64,000 bases of DNA, from NCBI RefSeq assembly GCF_007858445.1, contig NZ_VIGV01000004.1, positions 591,850 through 655,849 on the forward strand, in the 5' to 3' direction. The position numbers were made by a program, and so were the translations under genes. This document shows positions 57,771-64,000 of the stretch, one piece after another. How positions within the stretch are numbered: position 1 is the first letter of the stretch; each line of letters begins with the position of its first letter. This DNA is from Tsukamurella sputi. Lineage in GTDB: Bacteria; Actinomycetota; Actinomycetes; Mycobacteriales; Mycobacteriaceae. Under the pieces are notes generated by a model, which saw only the letters and a program-made list of their open reading frames with translations, was not told the origin of the DNA and did no database searches.

Positions 57771-58686
57771 TATCCGAGAGCTGCGCTCGCGGATCCGTTC
57801 GGTCAACTCGACCAAGAAGATCACCAAGGCGCAGGAACTGATCGCGACGTCGCGGATCACCAAGGCGCAGGCCCGGGTCGCGGCCGCCAAGCCCTACGCC
57901 GAGGAGATGACCTCGGTGCTCTCGGAGCTGGCGAGCAAGTCCGGGTCGCTGGATCACCCGCTCCTCACCGAGCGGGCAAACCCGAAGCGCGCCGCGATCC
58001 TCGTCGTCTCCTCCGACCGCGGCATGTGCGGCGGCTACAACTCCAACGTGCTGCGGGAGACGCGTGAGCTGATCCAGCTGCTCAAGGACGAGGGCAAGGA
58101 GCCCGTCCTCTACGTCATGGGCCAGAAGGGACTGGACTACTTCCGGTTCCGCGGCCAGGACGTGGCGGGCGCGTGGACCGGCTTCTCGCAGCAGCCGCAC
58201 CATTCGGACGCCACCGCCGCGACCGAGACGCTGGTGAAGCTGTTCGAGACGGGCTCGCAGGAGTACGTGACGATCGACGGCGTCGAGACGCACGGCGTCG
58301 ATGAGCTGCATCTCGTCTACACCCGCTTCGTGTCGATGCTCTCGCAGAACCCCGAGGTCCGCCGCATGGCGCCGCTCGTGGTCGAGGAGAGCGACGGTGC
58401 GTCGGGCGAGAGCGAGGCCGCGGCCCGCAACTTCACCTTCGAGCCGAGCGCGGACAGCCTGCTGTCGGCGCTGCTGCCCAAGTACGTCGCCACCCGCGTC
58501 TTCGCGGCCCTGCTCGACTCGGCCGCGTCGGAGAACGCGGCCCGTCGTACGGCCATGAAGGCGGCCACCGACAACGCCAACGATCTGGCCGTCTCGCTCT
58601 CCCGCGAGGCCAACCAGCTCCGTCAGGCGCAGATCACCCAGGAAATCAGCGAAATCGTCGGTGGCGCCGGCGCCCTCGCGAACTAG
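57763..58686 (+). CDS. atpG: ATP synthase F1 subunit gamma
   Basis: A 307-residue central rotor subunit. N-terminal helix [20 protein letters not shown] and the C-terminal helix [20 protein letters not shown] form the shaft. A charged loop near residues 205-220 ([15 protein letters not shown]) corresponds in place to the mycobacterial gamma insertion. Overlaps atpA by eight bases. Confidence 0.96.
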   Translation: MASIRELRSRIRSVNSTKKITKAQELIATSRITKAQARVAAAKPYAEEMTSVLSELASKSGSLDHPLLTERANPKRAAILVVSSDRGMCGGYNSNVLRETRELIQLLKDEGKEPVLYVMGQKGLDYFRFRGQDVAGAWTGFSQQPHHSDATAATETLVKLFETGSQEYVTIDGVETHGVDELHLVYTRFVSMLSQNPEVRRMAPLVVEESDGASGESEAAARNFTFEPSADSLLSALLPKYVATRVFAALLDSAASENAARRTAMKAATDNANDLAVSLSREANQLRQAQITQEISEIVGGAGALAN

Positions 58687-60150
<1,464 letters not shown>

Positions 60151-60156
60151 TTTCCA

Positions 60157-60540
60157 GTGGCTGACACGGCGTTTCAGGTTGAGGTCGTCTCCGTCGAGGA
60201 GCGGCTGTGGTCGGGCGAGGCGACGTTCGTCATCGCCCAGACCACGGAGGGTGAGCTGGGTGTCCTGGCTCATCACGAGCCGCTGTTCGGCCAGCTCACC
60301 ACCGGTGGCGCTGTCGCCATCGACACGGTGGGCGGCGAGCGACTGGCCGCGGCGATCCGCGGCGGTTTCCTCTCGGTGACCGGCGAGAAGGTCACGGTGC
60401 TGGCGGACGGGGCCGAGTGGGCCTCGTCGCTGGAGGAGGCCGAGGTCCGGCGCGCCCTCGAGGCGGCCCCGGACGGATCCGACGAGCAGGCGGTCGCGCA
60501 CGGACGGCTGCGCGCGATCGAATTCCTCGCGGGTAAGTAA
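60157..60540 (+). CDS. atpC: ATP synthase F1 subunit epsilon
   Basis: A 127-residue subunit of the central stalk; a beta-sandwich N-terminal domain (FQVEVVSVEERLWSGEATFV) and a short C-terminal helical part, as in mycobacteria. GTG start six bases after atpD. Last gene of the operon. Confidence 0.95.
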   Translation: MADTAFQVEVVSVEERLWSGEATFVIAQTTEGELGVLAHHEPLFGQLTTGGAVAIDTVGGERLAAAIRGGFLSVTGEKVTVLADGAEWASSLEEAEVRRALEAAPDGSDEQAVAHGRLRAIEFLAGK

Positions 60541-60553
60541 CATAGGAGTAGCA

Positions 60554-60600
60554 GCGTGAAAGCCGGTGGCCCGGTGACAACGGGCCACCGGCTTTCACGC
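60554..60600 (+). terminator. atp operon terminator
   Basis: A perfect 20-bp stem (60554-60573 with 60581-60600) and 7-base loop, 13 bases past atpC. By far the strongest hairpin in the window; no U-tract. Confidence 0.9.
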
Positions 60601-60631
60601 TATCCGGGCACGGTGCAGTGAGGAGCGTGTG

Positions 60632-61057
60632 ATGGGCGGAGCGGTCTTCGTCACGGTGATCGCCGTTCTCGTACTGCTCGCCGTCGCCGCGATCGTCGCC
60701 CTGCGCTTCTACAGCCTCCGTGTCGCGGGCGTGCCGATCATCATCCGCTACCTGCCGGCGCAGGGGGAGCACGGGTGGCGCCACGGCACTCTCCGCTACG
60801 ACGATCACGAGGTGAAGTACTACCGGCTCTCCAGCGTGCGGCTCGGGCCCAGCTGGACGTTGCCGCGCAGCAGGACCGAGATCGTCGGTCGCCGCGCGCC
60901 CCACGGCACCGAACTCGACGTCATCGATCCCGACATGGTGATCGTGCACGCCGTCACCCCCGACGGGGAGACCGAGCTCGCCTTCGCGCGGGACGGCCTG
61001 ACGGCCTTCCAGTCCTGGCTCGAATCGCGGCCGAGCCCGCGCCGTCAGCGCCCCTAG
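60632..61057 (+). CDS. DUF2550 membrane protein
   Basis: A 141-residue protein with one N-terminal membrane helix (VFVTVIAVLVLLAVAAIVAL) and a ~110-residue soluble domain with several conserved tryptophan and arginine residues (HGWRHGTLRYDDHEVKYYR). Same place as Rv1312, after atpC. Function unknown. ATG at 60632 is preferred (AGGAG 6 bases upstream) to GTG at 60629. Confidence 0.85.
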   Translation: MGGAVFVTVIAVLVLLAVAAIVALRFYSLRVAGVPIIIRYLPAQGEHGWRHGTLRYDDHEVKYYRLSSVRLGPSWTLPRSRTEIVGRRAPHGTELDVIDPDMVIVHAVTPDGETELAFARDGLTAFQSWLESRPSPRRQRP

Positions 61058-61072
61058 CCGTCGGCGCCACCG

Positions 61073-61645
61073 TCAGCGATCGCCGCCGGGCTTCCACAGC
61101 ACGTCGCCGCCCGGATTGGCGACCCGCGACAGGATGAACAACAGGTCCGACAGCCGGTTGAGGTACTTCGCCGGCAGCACCGAGACCGTCTCCCCGTGCT
61201 CGCGCACCGCGTCCCACGCCGCCCGCTCCGCCCGTCGGACGACGGTGCGCGCCAGGTGCAGGTAGGCCGCGAGGGGAGTACCGCCGGGCAGGACGAAGGA
61301 GTCCAGCTTGGGCAGATCCTCGTTGTACTCGTCGCACCAGGCCTCGAGCCGGTCGATGTAGTCGCCGGTCACGCGCAGGGGCGGGTACTGCGGATCGTCG
61401 ACGACGGGGTTCGAGAGATCCGCGCCCACGTCGAAGAGTTCGTTCTGGATCCGGAGCAGGACGGCGCGCAGCTCGGGATCGGGATCTCCGACGGTGACCG
61501 CCAGCCCGAGGGCGGCGTTCGCCTCATCGCAGTCCGCGTAGGCCCGCAGCCGAGCGTCGGATTTCGTGACCCGCGAGAAGTCGCCGAGCCCGGTGGTCCC
61601 GTCGTCGCCGGTGCGGGTGTAGATGCGGGTGAGGTGGACAGCCAT
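61073..61645 (-). CDS. Cob(I)yrinic acid a,c-diamide adenosyltransferase, PduO type
   Basis: A 190-residue enzyme that adds the adenosyl group of ATP to cob(I)alamin. PduO features: [21 protein letters not shown] at the N-terminus (ATP-binding), then [11 protein letters not shown], and the helix with RRAER near residue 135 and the [12 protein letters not shown] end. Corresponds to Rv1314c. ATG at 61645; GTG two codons upstream is possible. Divergent from murA. Confidence 0.93.
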   Translation of the reverse strand: MAVHLTRIYTRTGDDGTTGLGDFSRVTKSDARLRAYADCDEANAALGLAVTVGDPDPELRAVLLRIQNELFDVGADLSNPVVDDPQYPPLRVTGDYIDRLEAWCDEYNEDLPKLDSFVLPGGTPLAAYLHLARTVVRRAERAAWDAVREHGETVSVLPAKYLNRLSDLLFILSRVANPGGDVLWKPGGDR

Positions 61646-61680
61646 GGTCACAGGCTGTCACAGGCCCGGGCGGTGTGCCA

Positions 61681-61696
61681 TAGGCTGAGCGGTGTG
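61681..61696 (+). promoter_or_regulatory. -10 box for leaderless murA
   Basis: TAGGCT at 61681-61686 ends 7 bases before the GTG at 61694. The murA/PduO gap is only 48 bases. Confidence 0.5.
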
Positions 61697-62947
61697 GGAG
61701 AGAAGTTTCTGGTGCACGGTGGAGCCCGGCTGACGGGCGAGGTCACCGTGGGTGGCGCGAAGAACAGCGTCCTGAAGTTGATGGCGGCCACGTTGCTCGC
61801 CGAGGGAACGTCGGTGCTGACCAACTGTCCCGAGATCCTCGACGTCCCGCTCATGGCGGACGTCCTGCGCGGTCTCGGCGCCGAGGTCGAGCTCGAGGGC
61901 GATACGGCGCGGATCACCACGCCGGCGGTGCTCAATCACCGCGCCGACTTCGACGCGGTTAAGCAGTTCCGCGCCTCGGTGTGCGTGCTGGGGCCGCTGA
62001 TGGCGCGCGAGCGTCGTGCGGTGGTCGCCCTCCCCGGTGGCGATGCGATCGGCTCCCGACCGCTGGACATGCACCAGTCGGGGCTGCGCGCACTCGGTGC
62101 GACGAGCTCGATCGAGCACGGCTGCGTTGTGGCGCAAGCTGATTCGCTGACAGGTGCGGAGATCACGCTGGAGTTCCCCTCGGTGGGTGCCACGGAGAAC
62201 ATCCTCATGGCTGCGGTACTGGCCTCGGGGTTGACGGTGATCAGCAATGTCGCGCGCGAGCCGGAGATCGTGGACCTGTGCGCGATGCTCGTGCAGATGG
62301 GTGCCGACATCGACGGGATCGGGACCGACACCCTCATGGTGCGCGGGGTGGAGAAGCTGCACCCCACGGAGCACCGGGTGATCGGCGACCGCATCGTCGC
62401 GGCCACGTGGGGCTTCGCGGCGGTGATGACCCGCGGGGACATCACCGTGAACGGGGTGGCGCCCGAGACCCTGGGGGTGGTGCTGCAGAAGCTCCAGGAC
62501 GCGGGGGCGACGGTGACCGAGCGCGCGGACGGCTTCCGCATCGCGTCGCCGGAGCGGCCGCACGCGGTGAACGTCGCGACCCTCCCGTTCCCGGGGTTCC
62601 CCACCGATCTGCAGCCGATGGCGATCGGCATGGCGTGCGTCGCCGACGGCACCTCGATGATCACGGAGAACGTCTTCGAGGCCCGGTTCCGCTTCGTCGA
62701 GGAGATGGTGCGCCTCGGTGCGGACGCCCGGACCGACGGTCACCACGCGGTGATCAGGGGAGTGGAGCAGCTCTCGAGCGCGCCGGTGTGGTCGACCGAC
62801 ATCCGTGCCGGCGTCGGCCTGGTGCTGGCCGGCCTGTGCGCCGACGGAGTGACCGAGGTGCACGACGTCTTCCACATCGATCGGGGCTATCCGAACTTCG
62901 TCGGGAACGTGACCGCGCTCGGTGGGCAGATCGAACGCGTCTCCTGA
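61694..62947 (+). CDS. murA: UDP-N-acetylglucosamine 1-carboxyvinyltransferase MurA
   Basis: A 417-residue cytosolic enzyme that adds enolpyruvate to UDP-GlcNAc, the first step of peptidoglycan synthesis. N-terminal [20 protein letters not shown] carries the substrate lysine-asparagine pair. The active-site loop is [13 protein letters not shown]: Asp117 stands where most bacteria have the cysteine alkylated by fosfomycin, as in M. tuberculosis. GTG at 61694 fits the -10 box and the protein start. Directly upstream of the rRNA promoters, like mycobacterial rrnA. Confidence 0.96.
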   Translation: MGEKFLVHGGARLTGEVTVGGAKNSVLKLMAATLLAEGTSVLTNCPEILDVPLMADVLRGLGAEVELEGDTARITTPAVLNHRADFDAVKQFRASVCVLGPLMARERRAVVALPGGDAIGSRPLDMHQSGLRALGATSSIEHGCVVAQADSLTGAEITLEFPSVGATENILMAAVLASGLTVISNVAREPEIVDLCAMLVQMGADIDGIGTDTLMVRGVEKLHPTEHRVIGDRIVAATWGFAAVMTRGDITVNGVAPETLGVVLQKLQDAGATVTERADGFRIASPERPHAVNVATLPFPGFPTDLQPMAIGMACVADGTSMITENVFEARFRFVEEMVRLGADARTDGHHAVIRGVEQLSSAPVWSTDIRAGVGLVLAGLCADGVTEVHDVFHIDRGYPNFVGNVTALGGQIERVS

Positions 62948-62953
62948 TCTGCG

Positions 62954-62986
62954 CCTTCGGCGGGAGCGAAGCGTTCCCGCCGGAGG
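62954..62986 (+). terminator. murA terminator
   Basis: CCTTCGGCGGGA pairs with TCCCGCCGGAGG (one G-U) around a 9-base loop; followed by GGTGG, no U-tract. Confidence 0.65.
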
Positions 62987-63013
62987 GGTGGATCGGCAGG
63001 ACCACCTGCCGAT

Positions 63014-63042
63014 TTGTGTTCCGAGTTCGACGTGTGTAACTT
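63014..63042 (+). promoter_or_regulatory. rRNA promoter candidate P0
   Basis: TTGTGT (63014-63019), 17 bases, TAACTT (63037-63042), just past the murA terminator. Confidence 0.4.
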
Positions 63043-63270
63043 ATGTCGAGTCAGCAGCGCCCAGGCGCCGCCCGGCAAGGCCCACAGCAGTCCAATGAAT
63101 CTGGATCTCGACGCGCCGCCGGAAGTTCGGAAACCGGGAAGATCCGCAAGGATCGTCGCGCTGACCGCCACGGAAGAGAAACCTTCTCCTCGATCGTGCT
63201 CCACACGATCGTGTGGTTCCTCCATGTGGTGAGCGGTTCGGAATGCCGAATCGCGGCCCGCGAGAGCGAG

Positions 63271-63299
63271 TTGCGAACGAAATTCCGACCTGCTAGGCT
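63271..63299 (+). promoter_or_regulatory. rRNA promoter P1
   Basis: TTGCGA (63271-63276), 17 bases, TAGGCT (63294-63299). Lies in the first copy of a 63-base repeat. Confidence 0.75.
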
Positions 63300-63427
63300 A
63301 GAACGGTTGCTCCGAGCAGCCAGCCCCACGAAAGAACATCACTTTCGAGCGCCCAGCGCGGTCGAGAGGGTTCGAGCGTGCGGTTGAGCGGTTCAGAGTG
63401 CTTCCGGGGGCGGCCCGCGAGAGCGAG

Positions 63428-63456
63428 TTGCACACGGAAATCCGATCTGCTAAGCT
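63428..63456 (+). promoter_or_regulatory. rRNA promoter P2
   Basis: TTGCAC (63428-63433), 17 bases, TAAGCT (63451-63456). Second copy of the repeat that holds P1. Confidence 0.75.
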
Positions 63457-63491
63457 TGAACGGTTGCTCCGAGCGGGTGAGGCCAGTGAGT

Positions 63492-63520
63492 TTGACTGGT
63501 TGACTTGTTTAGGGTAGCAT
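63492..63520 (+). promoter_or_regulatory. rRNA promoter P3
   Basis: TTGACT (63492-63497), 17 bases, TAGCAT (63515-63520). Closest to the 16S gene and with the best -35. Confidence 0.75.
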
Positions 63521-63581
63521 GAACGGCCTGCGAAGGTGCGGTTCACACGGAAATCATATGGTGTGGGCGGCCGCGTTTGGC

Positions 63582-63642
63582 GTGTTCTTTGAGAACTCAA
63601 CAGTGTGTCGATGAAATTGTCAGTGCCAAAATTTTTTGGCAC
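63582..63642 (+). promoter_or_regulatory. rRNA antitermination boxA and adjoining hairpin
   Basis: TGTTCTTTGAGAACTCAACA (about 63582-63601) matches the mycobacterial rRNA-leader boxA region. GTGCCAAA (63623-63630) then pairs with TTTGGCAC (63635-63642), a boxB/boxC-like hairpin. Expected to load NusB/NusE antitermination complexes. Confidence 0.75.
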
Positions 63643-63792
63643 GCATGGACAATCAAAATTACTTGGTTGTTTGTGTTGTGGCTTTTCTCGTTTATTTCTT
63701 TGCGAGATGTATTTCTGGAATCATTGATTTTTGTCAGTGGTTTCGTTTTGTTCAGGATTTCCTGGATTATGCTGAAACTACGGTTTCTAGTG
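63643..63792 (+). other. A/T-rich 16S leader
   Basis: About 150 bases of T-rich sequence, much lower in GC than the rest of the window, lead to 16S rRNA. They should hold the 5' half of the RNase III processing stalk, whose partner is beyond the window. No gene is seen. Confidence 0.6.
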
Positions 63793-64000
63793 TTTTTTAT
63801 GGAGAGTTTGATCCTGGCTCAGGACGAACGCTGGCGGCGTGCTTAACACATGCAAGTCGAACGGTAAGGCCCTTTCGGGGGTACACGAGTGGCGAACGGG
63901 TGAGTAACACGTGGGTGACCTGCCCTGTACTTCGGGATAAGCCTGGGAAACTGGGTCTAATACCGGATATGACCTTCTCCTGCATGGGGGTTGGTGGAAA
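63793..64000 (+). rRNA. rrs: 16S ribosomal RNA, 5' end (partial)
   Basis: The universal GAGAGTTTGATCCTGGCTCA begins at 63803, with the mature 5' end about ten bases earlier. About 208 bases are present, including ACACATGCAAGTCGAACGG and GGCGAACGGGTGAGTAACAC. The pattern with GGTAAGGCCCTTTCGGGGGT best resembles Tsukamurella (from memory). Confidence 0.97.

Larger units (their letters stand above)
63254..63473. repeat. 63-bp imperfect direct repeat carrying P1 and P2
   Basis: The block from CGGCCCGCGAGAGCGAGTTG to GAACGGTTGCTCCGAGC occurs near 63254-63317 and again near 63411-63473, with about ten mismatches. The -35, -10 and the region just after the start site are all inside. A third fragment, CACACGGAAATC, recurs at 63544-63555 without a -10 box. 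Confidence 0.8.

Noticed and set aside
63014-63660. Several short open frames in the rRNA leader
   Set aside because: They cross promoters and the antitermination region, have no ribosome-binding sites, and vary in composition from the genes around.

Overview
The window is high-GC actinobacterial DNA (about 70% GC) from the Mycobacteriales. The first ~200 bases of 16S rRNA at the right end look, from memory, most like Tsukamurella. The genus is an inference. Lineage hallmarks seen directly are an Mce operon, a fused E2-E1 2-oxoglutarate decarboxylase (Kgd), a fused b-delta ATP synthase subunit, and murA directly upstream of rrs.

Layout. 1-9.4 kb: a partial gene, a suppressor-of-fused-like protein, CorA, a divergent LpqZ-like lipoprotein, a short-chain dehydrogenase, a TetR regulator, kgd and a small membrane protein; corA, lpqZ, the SDR, kgd and the membrane protein recall Rv1239c-Rv1249c. 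9.5-18.1 kb: a hotdog thioesterase, a GNAT acetyltransferase, a SNF2 helicase with its SWIM-domain partner, and an SbcD/SbcC-like nuclease-ATPase pair. 18.1-27.2 kb: acyl-CoA synthetase, SRPBCC protein, the P-type ATPase CtpE, small proteins, a DUF222/HNH (13E12-type) protein and an FUSC transporter. 27.2-41.3 kb: tRNA-Arg(CCG), then argS-lysA-hom-thrC-thrB, rho, a receptor serine/threonine kinase, rpmE-prfA-prmC and a Sua5-type gene. 41.3-51.0 kb, minus strand: a complete mce operon (yrbEA, yrbEB, mceA-F, two mce-associated genes). 51.3-60.6 kb: wecA and the full ATP synthase operon (atpI B E F FH A G D C). 60.6-64 kb: a DUF2550 protein, a PduO-type adenosyltransferase, murA, a multi-promoter rRNA leader and the start of 16S rRNA.

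How it works together. Most of 27-64 kb follows the M. tuberculosis order Rv1292-Rv1315 then rrs, linking aspartate-family amino-acid synthesis, transcription termination, translation termination, cell-wall precursor synthesis and ATP synthesis. That block is interrupted by the kinase (between rho and rpmE) and the mce operon (between the sua5-type gene and wecA), both absent at those places in M. tuberculosis.

Most notable observations: a strongly over-represented 9-mer (CGACGGTGC) with strand bias and a near-gap over the mce/atp region; a perfect inverted repeat inside the atp promoter; Asn28 in AtpE; Asp117 in MurA; about ten genes whose -10 box sits 7-9 bases before the start codon, implying leaderless transcripts; a tandem duplication of the mce-associated gene; and duplicated rRNA promoter modules. 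No CRISPR array, prophage or insertion sequence was seen.
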